A stretch of DNA of 64,000 nt from Coix lacryma-jobi var. lacryma-jobi. Taxonomy: Eukaryota > Streptophyta > Magnoliopsida > Poales > Poaceae. Location of the stretch: contig CM019824.1 in the NCBI GenBank assembly GCA_009763385.1, forward strand, positions 112,114,660 through 112,178,659, in the 5' to 3' direction. The position numbers were made by a program, and so were the translations under genes. The notes below the pieces were generated by a model. That model was given only the letters and a program-made list of their open reading frames with translations, had not been told where the DNA came from and made no database searches. Below are positions 1 to 10,814 of the stretch, one piece after another (position 1 is the stretch's first letter; each line of letters begins with the position of its first letter).

Positions 1-2292
1 CATCTCTTATAATATTCAAAAGAATCATCGAGCATAGTCGGCCAAAAATAACCGGTCCTTCTCATTATCCATTTCATTCGGTAGGCCGATTGATGTGCTC
101 CACATAATCCTTCATGTACCTCATACATCAGCTTCTTGGCTTCTTCCTGGCTTAGACACTTCAGGAGCACCCCATCTATGGATCTATAGTACAACTGACC
201 GTCAAGAAGTGTAAACTTGATAGCTTTATATCTGATCTTTCGAGAAACCTTCTGTGACGGATTTTTTAAGTATTTGGTAATTTCTTCCTCCAATCATCAA
301 CCATATGACCTCCATCCAAAGCAACAACTTCTTGATCCTCCCGATATCCTGAAGCAACTTGAGCCAATTTATTTGCTTCTTCATTATGCCCCCTAGGGAC
401 ATGATGTAAAGTTGCTATCCGAAAACATTTCAGAAGCTCTTGACATTCTTCATAATATTCTCTCAATATGTCACTTTTACATTCATATTGACCAATCAAC
501 TGGTTGATGACTAACTCAGAATCCCCAAAGACTTCGACAGCAAAAGCTTTTATTTCCACAAGAAGCCGAAGTCCTCTGAGCAAAGCTTCATATTCTGCTT
601 GGTTGTTGGTAACATAAGACCCAATGGGGATAGCATACTTGAAAGTTAATCCTCGTGGAGAAATCAAGAAAATACCAACACCACCACCCTTGCTGCAAGA
701 TGAGCCATCAAAAAACAATGTCCAAGGTGCAATATTCACTATGTCAGCAGAAGGATCACGATGATGAGTAACAAAATCGGCAATAGCTTGACCTTTCACT
801 GCCTTTGCCGACTCGTATCTCAGATCAAATTCTGATAATGCTAAAATCCACTTGCCGATTCTACCATTTAGAATAGGCATTGACAGCATATGTTTTATTA
901 CGTCAAATTCAGAAATTATTATGCATTCGGCATCCAACAAGTAATGCCGAACTTGGTGCATGAGTAATACACACATAAACAAAGTTTCTCTATGGCTGAA
1001 TATCTCGTTTCTGGACTTAACAGTTCGGCTAAGGTAGGCTATTACTCTTTCTTTCCCTTCAAATTCTTGCATAACAGCCAATCCTATTGTCAGCCTATCA
1101 GCTGCCACATACAATTTGAAGGGCTTACCAAACTGAGGAGGTTAATACTGGTGGTGCTTTCATATATTCTTAATTTCTTCAAAAGCTTTCTGTTGTACGT
1201 CACCCCATATGAACTTTTGATCTTTCTTAAGCTTCAGCAATGGAGAAAAAGGCAAAACTCTCTCGGATAAGCTAGATATGAATCTCCTTACAAAATTAAT
1301 CTTACGAAGCAACGATTGCAACTCTGTGAGGTTGGTTGGAGGGACAACTTTGTCTATTGCCTCCATGCTTTTCTTTCCTACTTCAATCCTTTATGGATCA
1401 GAAACCCTAAAAATTCTCCTGCCGAAACTCCAAAAGCACATTTGTTTGGATTCATTATGAAACCATGCTTTCTTGTGCACTCCAAAGTTTTCCTTAAATC
1501 AGCCAAATGTCCTTCATGATCTCTGGACTTCACAACCACATCATCAATATAAATTTCCACGATCTTGCCGATTAGTTCATGAAAAATGTAATTCATGGCT
1601 CGTTGATAAGTTGCACCGGCATTTTTCAACCCGAATGACATAACAACCCATTCAAACAGGCCAATATGACCAGGGCATCTAAAAGCTGTTTTTGAAACGT
1701 CTTCTATTGCCATAAAGATCTGGTTGCATCCAGCGTTACCGTCCATAAAGCTGATGACTTCGTAACCAGTCGCTGCATCAATAAGCAGTTCAGCAACCGG
1801 CATCGGGTAACTATCCATTGGAGTAGCTTTATTGAGATCCCTAAAATCAATGCAGACCCTCATCTTTCCATTCTTCTTGTACACCGGAACTATGTTTGAG
1901 ATCCAATCTGCATACCTACACGGCCGAATGAAATTTGCCTTCAATAATCTCTCGACCTCTTTCTTTACATCGGCTAGTACTTCTTCCTTGAAAATCTTCC
2001 GAGGAGGTTGTTTGTAAGGACGATACCCAGGTTTGATCGGTAGTCAATGCTCAACAATAGAGCGATCTAACCCAGGCATCTCTGTGTAATCCCATGCAAA
2101 ACAATCTTTGAACTCCTTTAAAAGATTTATCAATTCCAGTCTATATTTTAGATCCAAATTTGCACTGATATATATTGGCCTTGCTTCAATTCCATCACTG
2201 ATATTTACTTCTTCTAATTTATCAGCCGACATGAAGCCTTGTCCCAATTTTCCTTCGTTTCCGTCAATTGGGTTGTTCTCAGTTTCAGGCAT
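1..2292 (-). pseudogene. pol: Tat pol remnant: RT, RNase H, second RNase H, integrase zinc finger
   Basis: A Ty3 polyprotein read leftward. The first Met after the primer site is at 2292. The pre-RT segment (2044-2292) contains the lineage-typical CFAWDYTEMPGL. RT follows to about 1378 with the catalytic motif YIDDVVVKS. RNase H is at about 900-1366. The extra RNase H is at 266-800 (FFDGSS, QAEYEALL, GDSELVI). Its last catalytic Asp appears as Asn (EEANKLA). Positions 1-265 translate into an integrase HHCC zinc-binding region that runs off the window. The frame is broken by a stop at about 2042 (a CGA-to-TGA type change), a frameshift at about 1370, and stops near 1115-1160 and 265. It cannot give a functional polymerase. 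Confidence 0.85.
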
Positions 2293-2304
2293 TCTTGAAA
2301 CGAA

Positions 2305-2324
2305 CTGGTCCCACCGGGCATGCC
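2305..2324 (-). other. Primer binding site of the Tat element
   Basis: Read on the minus strand this is TGGCATGCCCGGTGGGACC, placed 8 bases from the LTR terminus TGTTGACG. It differs from the Asp and initiator-Met sites of the other elements here. I believe this matches the tRNA-Arg type reported for RIRE2-like grass elements, but I could not check it. Confidence 0.6.
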
Positions 2325-2740
2325 AAAAAGTGTGTTGACGCAAAACGTGACACCTCACGCCAAGCACACAGCAAGCCGAAAAGCTAGCTTCAATCGGGTG
2401 CCCGGAATGTGCTGAATCCGGAAACGTGCCAGTCGGTTTGACCTGAAAACCAACAAGGGAGAAAACTGTGAGAATACCTTTGGAACATGTCGGATAAAAC
2501 CAGACAGTTCCATATGTACGGCTTTGAAAGCCAATCACGACGGCACACAGCTATAGAAGCTGTCTGTCAGAGCATGTTTATAAAGTCATTCGGCTAATAT
2601 GAAAACAGAGTATGTGAAGCATATTAACTACGGAATGCATATGTAAAGAAAGACATGCTTGAACAAGTTAAAGATATTATAAATAGGTAACTTGCAAATA
2701 TAGATCTCTTCAAATAACACATGCATAGGCTAATCCAACT

Positions 2741-3427
2741 AATCTGCCGCACGTTTAGTCTTCCTAAACGGTCAGGCATAAACTCAAGCAAAGCTAATCC
2801 ACCGCATGATACCACTTGCTACAAGTCTAACACCACTTCTTATAATTAGATTAATCCACTGCATGATACAATCTAATTATAACAAGCTAAACATGCATAT
2901 ATTTGAACAGATCTATAAAGGCTCATTACTCGTGTAAGCTTAACCAATATCGGCAAACCAGCCGAATTGGGGTCCATGAAGAAGGACAAACAAGCAAGCA
3001 CGATTAAACTAATCTAAAACCTGCATCTGCCGCACGACATCTAGTTTCATCAAAGCCTAACCATGATTGATATGCATGATGCACCCGCAAATGTAACAAG
3101 CTAGATTGAAAGTTGATTCAGCCATCATGATCTTATATTAAAAGAGAGCACACAAACCCGTGCGACAGGCCGACAAGATCAATCTAGATTGGGCAAAAGT
3201 GTGATAAGATTAAATAAATAAAACATATACACATGATAACTTAATGAATCTATTGGATCTGCCAAATCTAATAGAGCCGATAACTATTTTTACTCATGTC
3301 TTAATCCGCCGCACGATACAAGGCACAAGCAAAAACTTCCCGTCATAAGCTTAAATCCGCCGCACGATACTAAGCTTAACATACGAGACTACTGCATCAT
3401 ATCTAAATCCACCGCATGATACTAGAC
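2741..3427 (-). repeat. Dispersed hairpins with a conserved loop in the Tat LTR leader
   Basis: Seven copies of a 10-17-base motif (consensus AATCCRCCGCAYGATAC on the plus strand) lie near 2741, 2796, 2852, 3025, 3302, 3354 and 3406. The flanking bases differ from copy to copy yet are usually complementary to each other. The copy at 2852 sits between TTATAATTAGATT and AATCTAATTATAA (13 bp perfect). The copy at 3354 sits between two TAAGCTTA. The copy at 3406 sits between ATCATATCTA and TAGACATGAT. Other copies have 5-6 bp stems, and the one at 3302 pairs poorly. The motif therefore sits in hairpin loops of the transcribed leader. Confidence 0.7.
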
Positions 3428-3570
3428 ATGATAACAAGGTTGCCGGTACTTACGGAGTCGACGGATCGATGTTTCCTCTCGAAGAACTCGACGACACGAC
3501 TTAGGGACTCGAAGATGGCACGGGGCCGGTTTGTATTGAAGTGGTTGTGAACCCTTTTTACAATGGTCGA

Positions 3571-3588
3571 GGGCTTATATTTATACCC
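3571..3588 (-). promoter_or_regulatory. TATA box of the Tat LTR
   Basis: The minus strand reads GGTATAAATATAAGCCC about 290 bp inside the LTR terminus, the expected place for an LTR core promoter. Transcription would proceed leftward through the hairpin array and pol. Confidence 0.6.
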
Positions 3589-3879
3589 TGGACGAAACGC
3601 GAGTCCCAAAGATCACGACTTATACAATGAATTTTGGAAAGATACAAATACTATTCCTATTCTTCTCAGCATCCTCCATCGTCACGTATTTTCTCGTGCA
3701 AGCCATCTTACTTCTCGAATGGAGTCACTGTTCTTTTTGTTGCAAAACAACCAACTGCATAGGCATTTGCCGAAATCTTGAAGATTAGCCGACCGCTCGG
3801 TCGTTTACCGAATGCTCCTCTTACTGCTGGCTGGGCCATCTTGACATTCTCTCGTGCGTGCAAAAATCTGGTGTCAACA

Positions 3880-3946
3880 GTAATTGAATTCATGCCCTTT
3901 TTATATTTATTTATCATTTAATTTTGATAGATACCCAGTGTCAACA
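3880..3946 (-). repeat. Terminal sliver of an X-family LTR
   Basis: About 67 bp match the outer end of the X-family LTR found at 23404, 37313, 44810 and 46711, ending in GTGTCAACA. It is a remnant of an older insertion into copia-1 gag. The Tat element inserted into it and removed its continuation from view. Confidence 0.8.
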
Positions 3947-4139
3947 GGGCCTTAGAGTTCGCCTCGTGCTGGTCAATCTGGTGCTGACCCACACGAGCCG
4001 CAAGGACCACGTAATCAGCATCCTCGCATATCTCCCACACAAAAGATCCGATGTTGTTGAGATAAGCACACATCTGTATCTTCCAATAGGGATAGTTCGT
4101 CCCATCCAAAAAGGGAGCCTTGTCGTTCCCTTGATCCAT
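3947..4139 (-). pseudogene. gag: copia-1 gag, N-terminal fragment
   Basis: It reads leftward from ATG at 4139. The first residues include APFLDGTNYPYWKIQM, the hallmark start of copia (SIRE/Retrofit-type) gag proteins. About 64 codons are kept before the X/Tat insertions interrupt it at 3946. It lies 41 bp from a primer site and next to a 5' LTR, the normal order for copia. It cannot make a full capsid protein. Confidence 0.8.
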
Positions 4140-4179
4140 GTCACCCTTAGGATCCGAAACCGATTAAGGTAGAGAAGAT

Positions 4180-4200
4180 CCTTAACCGGCTCCGATACCA
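4180..4200 (-). other. Primer binding site of copia-1
   Basis: The minus strand reads TGGTATCGGAGCCGGTTAAG, close to the initiator-Met tRNA type TGGTATCAGAGC. Two bases separate it from the LTR start at 4203, which fixes the LTR boundary and the leftward polarity. Confidence 0.8.
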
Positions 4201-4202
4201 AT

Positions 4203-4826
4203 TGAAGGACCAGATTTTCGACCACAGGGGGGAATGGGAGCCTCAAATTTCTTGTCGAGAAATAGATGGCCCTTGTCCTAGAAAATCACCACAAAAGCAA
4301 AGACTCGAAACAACCGGTGAGTTCACGACCTATGAATTGGTGGATACCCTAGGAGATGTCCTAGTGGTACAACGGAACTAAAGGAGAATGCCCAAAACCA
4401 AGTGCCAAAGCCAAGAACCCAAACTACAAAGTCTGCAGGTTCACGGACTGTCCGGGGTCAGGGTCCTGGACTCTCCGCAGTAGAGGCCCGGACTGTCCGC
4501 GCCTGGGTGCCGGACTGTCCGCCGGAAAACTTCCAGAAACTCAACCGTTCTGCAAGTCTGCTGGGCAGGTCCCGGACTGTCCGTCATTCACTTGACAATG
4601 AACAGTCAGGGGGCTGCGCCTGAGTGACCTGAGCCAAACCCGATGCATGGACTGTCCGCGGGTCTAATGGCCGACTATCCGCCAACACCCAGAGAAGGCA
4701 AAAACAGCACGGCTCAAACAACAAATCGATTGCAACTCGATCAAATCAGATGGGGCTTCAACCAAACTTCTCCCAAGTGTTCTTCTACGTATTGGGGTGC
4801 TAATCCTAAGAAATCATCGCATAAAC
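4203..4826 (-). repeat. copia-1 5' LTR, first part
   Basis: It starts TGAAGGACC beside the primer site. Its first 80 bp resemble the LTR at 53977, so the two belong to related SIRE-type copia families. It carries seven copies of CGGACTGTCCG or one-base variants (4445, 4469, 4490, 4511, 4573, 4649, 4671), each a small palindrome. The Tekay element at 4827 interrupts it and the LTR resumes at 18985. Confidence 0.75.
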
Positions 4827-7800
4827 TGTGACAGAACCGACCAATTTATACCAGATTAAGCACCAAACCCCCGCTTTTGCAGAGATTGACAGGTACTTAA
4901 GCTCGTACAAACCCGGTAGTCCGGAAATCTCGAAGGATTTCAAATCATTCAACAATAACCAAGATCGTAATAGATTAGCGTACATGTCCACGAGATACAT
5001 TCAGTTCACACATATCAATACATCGGAGTTCAACAGTTATTACAAACCATAGTTCGGAATTCAAAAGCGGAAGCAACATACTTTTAAACATAAGTTCTTA
5101 GTTCACAATACGGTGCCAATGCCTGATCAGTCCACAAAAGCATCAGGAAAGGATAAGAGATGACCATGCCCATGGTCTAGTCATCACCCACGACGGGGTA
5201 CAGATAGTTCTCGCAATAGCCGTACAAACATTGCATCTACAACAACAAGGGATAAAACCCTGAGTACAAGAAGGTACTCAGCTAGACATACCCGTCATAA
5301 ACCAGAAATAAGGTTACACCAAGGAGTATACAAGGCTGTATCTAGGGTTGGCCATACTTACCTTTTTGCATAAAAGCATTTTATTATTAAATAATCATCA
5401 TATAGTATGAGCAGTCAAGTTTATGTAATCAACCTGATTACTAGATTGGCACCTGATCTAGAGCAAGCACTTGACTACTTATTCAAGCAAGAGTGACTAT
5501 TTCATCAATAGCCTTTCAGATTCAGTACCATAACCATCTTTAGTTCCATAAGTTACTATGGTAACACATGCCCAGTCAAGTTACTCACTGTCCAGGAGCG
5601 ATGACGATTATAATCGATTCCTACCCAGCTGGGGATAAAAATGTCGCACACTCGTCCGATCACACCTTGCCAGGCAGCCGTCGGCGACCAATTCCGGAAA
5701 TTCGAGAACACAACGCGCGGGACGGTCAAGGGCCCTTCTACACCGGGGGTTATATCAATGCCAGGTCGCTCAAGCTATAACTGCCCATGGTCATGCCAGG
5801 TCAATCAGGCCCTGCCTGTCCACGGACCATGCCAGGTTGCTCAGAATAGTTGCCCACGGTACATTTAAGGCCCTGGGTGTTAGGCGTCAACATCTCCATC
5901 ACCAGCTCGAATAGCCCTACTCGGCTTCACGGGAGGTACTCAGACCTACTCCGTTAAGTGATTGACGTGTTCAAAATGACTGAGGTGTGCCTTCGTCGGG
6001 TCCTAATCGACACAGATGGGAGACTACTAGCACACAAAACCCATGTCCTGCTGCTCCTACATCCCGCCCGGTCTCAGATTAATTATTACATGGTTATCTC
6101 TATGATAGCACCAGGCTAGTCATGATCAGTATCCACCTATAAGCGGGAGATAGGAAATCACCCGACTTTTACCGGTCTAAGCAGAGCTAAGCATACAACC
6201 GAGCCTAGACCTAACAGGGATAGCAAGACAGTAATTATGGGTGGACAAGGATAAGTAAGCAATGCATCAACGGTATCATTCAACTCTTATAACCTAATGC
6301 AACAAGCATATCAAGTTATTTTCGTAATTGCATTTGCAAACCGTAGGAGTGGGATGCTCCGGGGCTTGCCTCTTTCAAAGTCGGAGGGTCGATGATCGCG
6401 ACACTCAGGCAGGTCCTCGACGTCTCCTTCTTCGATCCTCTCGTCCTGGGTCTCCTCCGGGCACGGCTCCTCCGGTGGCTGCGGGTTCTGGACCTCCACT
6501 ACCGATCCTGTATGATGCATAACACGCATGAATATATAATGAATGCACATGGGATGCATTGCAATGCACATAGGACAAGATAACTCAGGAGATAAGCACA
6601 TGTCATCTACTTCATTTTCTTCAACAAGGTAGTCAACATCATCCTATTATCACTTAACTACGGCTACCATTTAAGCATTTTATTGAGCCTAGAACAGCAA
6701 CCCTTAGATAACAATCTCAGAAAAATCTACAGAAATTACTGGAGGTTGACAGCATGCAATCTAGCCTCCTGTCCAAATTTCAAACCATTTGGACTTAACA
6801 CTATCCTCTATGAAAAAGACAATTTCTAGCATGAAAAGGTGCTTTGAACTACACACCCTAGCAAAAAGTGTCAAACAACAGATTTCCCATTTTTCTACTG
6901 AGCTTCTTAGCACAAGAGCTGTGTACAAAAATTATCAGGCTCACTCCTCATATTTTAATTACTACCAATTATACAAGAAAACAACATTTCATCATTTTAA
7001 TTGCTACTGCCAAACTATTTCAAAGAACAACTCCATATTAAATTTTTCCCAGCAACTATTCATCAATCAAAACCTAACAAAACAAGAATCACATTTTTCT
7101 AAGCATCCACAGTTTACTATGCATTTAACAAGATTTCAGCCTAAACATAAATTAAATATAACTTACACATAAATTTATCACAAACTGGACACATTACATT
7201 TTTCATGCATAGAACTCATTACAACAAACTTAACAAAACTTGTTTCACCTTTTTAGCAACTACAGAATGCAAGATATGAATTAAACAAGCTAATCAAGCA
7301 TTTCTGAAAACTATTTAAACAAAACCCTGAAAAACTCTTTACCCTAAACTGCTACACGCACCCAAACTACTGCACCCGAGACACTGACAGCCGGGACCCG
7401 AGCCACTGACTTGCGGGACCCCGGTCAAACCGGCCCCACTTGTAAGCCACACAGAAGCAGGGGAAGGTTTGACCGCGGCGGAGCTCGCCGGCGGCGACCT
7501 TTCCGGCGAAACGGACATCACCACTCTACTCCTCTCCTACTTCCGCATCCGACGGTACCACTCTCTAGCCCAGCACATGCATGGATCGAGCTCGCCGTCG
7601 ACGATGGCGGACACGGCGGCGCGGCCATGCTACGCCGGCCGGCTCCGGCCATCCTAATCTAAACCGACTCCCGATTTCTACTCCGGCGACCTTCGCAACC
7701 CTAACCCGAGGCTCAGAAGCCAGGGTTCTCACTCCGAGCACCTGCGACCACGACCATGCCGACTCCGGCGACCATGGCGAGCGGCGGATGGCGGCGTACC

Positions 7801-8981
7801 GTCACTGCCAAACCCTAATCGGGCAAATCGATTTCCCCTTCTATTTCCGCAGACCTCACCGACTCTAGAACGGGGGCTAGGGCAACACGAAACCACGGGA
7901 CGGAGGCCGGCCATGGCGAACCGAGCTCGGCGGTCATGGCAGCCATGGCGGCGGCTCATCCCGGGGCCTGCCTAGGGTTTCCTACGGGGCGCTAAGGGTA
8001 GCAAGAGGTGCGGGGGCTCACGGCGAAGCCTTGTGGGTGGTTGGGCTTGCGGCGAGGCGGCCGGACGGCGGTGAACGGCGGCGACGCTTGCTTTTCCTCC
8101 CCTTTCCGCCCGAGCGCCGGCGAGAGCGAGAGAGACAGAATGGATGGAAGTGGAGCGGCTTGGCTGTGCAAATGCAGGCGGGCGGGCCTTGTGCTCGCCA
8201 CGCCGCGCGCGGACGCGGGCTCGCCAGGCGTCGGACGCCACGCGGCGGCCAAGCTCTGGCGCGGTCGGCCACGACCACGGCCGATTCAAACTAAATCACC
8301 GGATTCAGGCACTGATGGCCGACTGACGGCTGATTTTTGGACGCGATTATCTCCTAATCCACTCGATGAAACGCTAAACCACTTGCTCCATTGATTAGAG
8401 CTACTTGCCGACTACAACTTTGGTTACAAGTTCCAGCTTTGGTTCGGCCTGGATTGCTCTCACGAAAGCCCCAAAGATCACTTAGCGAAACTGATTCGGC
8501 AGTTAGGACTTAGAAGAATTTTTCTAAGTCAAATCTCCCCCATTTCTGCCTTGTGGGTCCTAAAACACCTTGTTAAACCCATTTTCATGAGTTGGCCCTT
8601 AAACAACTTTTGTTCTACTCTAAAATCTACACACTTTTGGTTAAGGGCCCACAGCCATGCAAAGCATCTATCAAGGAGGTCTTAGTTAGTCAAACAAAAG
8701 GACTCCTAGGGCTCTATTAAGGCAACTAGGGTCAGGGACTTGGTTAGCCCTAATGACCAACACAAACCTTGCTTCATTTGACTCCTCAACAAGGTTCAAC
8801 TACTTAGGAGACTCAAACACTCTAAAAACAAGTCAAACAATCATCACACCAAGCATAACATTACAAGCCAACACATGAAATGACACTTCACAAAAAAGAA
8901 TGCAACATGTGATGATGATGCTTATGCTCATGAGATGTCAAGTCATGCATTTAGGGTTGCTTAACACCAGGGGTGTTACAG
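4827..8981 (-). repeat. 3' LTR of the Tekay element
   Basis: 4155 bp, from TGTGACAGAACC to GGGGTGTTACA. It is near-identical to 15558-18984, except that the right copy lacks about 710 bp (6781-7490 here) and about 30 bp near 7590. A very GC-rich block (7400-8300) gives many overlapping open frames on both strands that look like composition effects. An AT-rich stretch occupies 6780-7340. No core promoter motif is obvious to me. Confidence 0.9.
6311..6520 (-). other. Short acidic peptide frame inside the Tekay LTR
   Basis: A 69-codon frame starting MHHTGSVVE and rich in Glu and Pro, with a DLPECRDHRPSDFERGKPR stretch. The more diverged Tekay LTR at 21874-22092 keeps the same start (MHHTGSVEE), the acidic character and the DLPxCxxHxPSxxExGKPR pattern. 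Conservation of the frame between diverged LTRs suggests a translated peptide. It could also be a spliced exon, since CATACAG precedes the conserved part. The function is unknown. Confidence 0.4.
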
Positions 8982-9001
8982 CCCTCCCCTCCTTAAAGGA
9001 A
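8982..9001 (-). other. Polypurine tract of the Tekay element
   Basis: The minus strand reads AAGGAGGGGAGGGC immediately before the LTR terminus TGTAACACC. This is the plus-strand primer position for reverse transcription and fixes the inner edge of the 3' LTR. Confidence 0.8.
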
Positions 9002-9014
9002 TCTCGTCCCGAGA

Positions 9015-9918
9015 TTTAAGTTACTGAGCATTTCTTATAAAAGTGTGGATACACCTCCTTTAGATAGCCATCCGTTTCCCAAGTGGCATCTCAATCATCT
9101 TGTTCACTCTAAGACACTTTATATTGCTTCACTATTCTTCCACAAGTTACTCTTTCCTTTTCATCAAGTACCCAACACGGCTTCACTGAGTAGGTGAGAT
9201 CGGATTGCAACTTGATGGTGGCCGGTTGCACTTCTTCTTCTGGAACTCAAAGGCATTTCTTCAATTGCGACACATGGAATACAGGGAATATAGCCTTTAA
9301 GTGTTCTGGCAGTTGTAGCTGATAAGCTACCTCTCCCCTCCTTTCCATAATCCTATATGGTCCCACAAACCTTGGCGCCAGCTTTCTTCTTACTGCAAAG
9401 CGTCTGACACCTTTCATGGGTGACACTTTCAGATAAACATAATCGCCTTCGTTGAATTCAAGCGGTTTCGTCCTCTTGTCTGCATAACTCTTTTGTCGAG
9501 ACTGCGCAACGGCTATATGTTGTCGAATTGTTCTAACTTGTTCTTCTGCTTCGTTAACGAAATCCATTTCGTAGTATCGATGTTCTCCTGGTTCAACCCA
9601 ATTCACCGGTGTCCTGCACCTTCTACCATAAAGAGCTTCAAAAGGTGCCATCTGTATGCTTTCTTGGTAGCTATTGTTATATGCAAATTTAGCTAAAGGT
9701 AACCATTTCTCCCAAGATCCTTTTGCCGAAATCACACAGGCTCTCAACATGTCCTCCAAAACTTGGTTCACTCTTTCTGTTTGCCGTGACGTTTGGGGAT
9801 GATAGGCAGAGCTATGGATTAGCTTGTGCCTAATTCCTTTTGGAATTTCTCCCAAAACGGTGCAGTAAATTGCGATCCATGATCCGAAACTATGACCTTG
9901 GGTATACCATGTAGTCAA
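9015..9918 (-). pseudogene. pol: Tekay integrase C-terminal part with chromodomain
   Basis: It holds the end of the integrase core (HPQTSRQTERVNQVLEDMLR, with the catalytic Glu). A C-terminal GPY/F-type module follows (RKLAPRFVGPYRIMERRGEV), then PVFHVSQLKKCL at 9247. Translation of 9015-9240 gives a chromodomain, seen from motifs such as IVKQYKV, ATWETDGYL and YPHFYKK. Chromodomains of this group bind or recognise chromatin carrying methylated H3 and target integration. The chromodomain part has stops of the TGG-to-TAG and CGA-to-TGA types. A frameshift near 9840 separates this piece from the core upstream. Confidence 0.85.
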
Positions 9919-10814
9919 ACGATTTGGTTGATATAAATCTCTGCATAGTCCGGTGCTCGATAACAGGTTTTAACTGGTATGAAATGAGCGGTCTTGGTAA
10001 GACGATCAACTATCACCCAAATTGAGTCATTTCCTTTTTGGGTGGTTGGTAAACTGGTGATAAAATCCATACCCACTTGTTCCCATTTCCACTCGGGTAT
10101 TGGTAATGGTTGAAGTGTTCCGGCTGGCTTCAGGTGAATAGCTTTCACTCGACAACACGTGTCGCATCTAGCTACATAAGCGGCAATCTCTTTCTTCATT
10201 TTAGTCCACCAAAACCTTGGACGCAAATCTTGATACATCTTAGTGCTTCCAGGATGAATAGATAACTTGGATAAATGAGCTTCATCCATGATCCGGTTTT
10301 TGAGTTCTCTATTCTTAGGCACTACTAAGCGCTTGTCAAACCATAACACTCCCTTGTCATCAATCCGGAAATGTTTTACTGGTTCAGTTGCGGTTTTCAG
10401 CCTTTCTTTGATATGATAAATTCCCTTATCTGTTTTCTGCCCTTCAAGAATCTGGTCAACTAGGGTGCCTTGCAACCTGATGTTGTGCAAAATTACAGGG
10501 TGTACGAGACTAAACTCGTCTTCCGGTTGTAACCTCAAGTTGTTGCAGTGTAATTTCCGGCTCAAAGCATCGGCAACCACATTTGCCTTTCCTGGATGAT
10601 AATGTATATGCAGATTATAATCCTTGATTAGTTCAAGCCATCTTCTCTGCCTCATATTCAGTTCAGGTTGAGTGAAGATATACTTGAGACTCTTGTGATC
10701 AATGTACATATTACAGACGTTACCAAGCAGATAATGTCTCCAGATTTTCAGAGCATGCACCACAGCGGCTAACTCCAAATCATGTGTAGGATAGTTTATT
10801 TCATGTTTTCTCAA
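9915..10814 (-). pseudogene. pol: Tekay RNase H C-terminus and integrase N-terminal half
   Basis: A 299-codon frame. It opens with the second half of RNase H (YPTHDLELAAVVHALKIWRHYLLG, ADALSRK). It continues through the integrase zinc finger (HLSKLSIH ... CDTCCRVKA) into the core (GMDFITSLPTT, WVIVDRLTKTAHFIPV). It is separated from the RT frame by a CAA-to-TAA type stop at 10813. It ends at a CGA-to-TGA type stop just before the GIPKVIVSDHGSQF segment, which is still readable in the adjacent frame. Confidence 0.88.

Larger units (their letters stand above)
1..3879 (-). mobile_element. Tat-lineage Ty3 LTR retrotransposon, 5' part
   Basis: This element reads leftward and is cut by the window edge. 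From right to left it has a 5' LTR (2333-3879), a primer binding site and a broken pol. The pol carries a second, plant-type RNase H after the usual one, which marks the Tat lineage. Gag and protease are absent: only about 12 bp separate the primer site from the pre-RT reading frame. The element's right end (LTR terminus GTCAACA at 3879) abuts a sliver of an X-family LTR, so it inserted there. GTAAT (3880-3884) is the expected target duplication, but its partner lies outside the window. Confidence 0.85.
2333..3879 (-). repeat. 5' LTR of the Tat element
   Basis: 1547 bp, with inverted termini TGTTGAC (2333) and GTCAACA (3879). Transcription runs leftward from a TATA box near 3580, so U3 is the right-hand 300 bp. 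The remaining 1.2 kb is transcribed leader. It contains no protein gene but holds the hairpin array at 2741-3427. Confidence 0.8.

Noticed and set aside
992..1519. Plus-strand frames over the Tat pol region
   Set aside because: They are antisense shadows of the RT and RNase H frames.
2741..3427. CRISPR-like spaced repeats
   Set aside because: The DNA is plant nuclear, spacing is irregular, and the repeats are hairpin loops inside an LTR.
8008..8394. Overlapping open frames in the GC-rich Tekay LTR (also at 18010-18396, 20000-20320 and 62585-63453)
   Set aside because: They occur in several phases and on both strands at once, have no recognisable domains and follow base composition.
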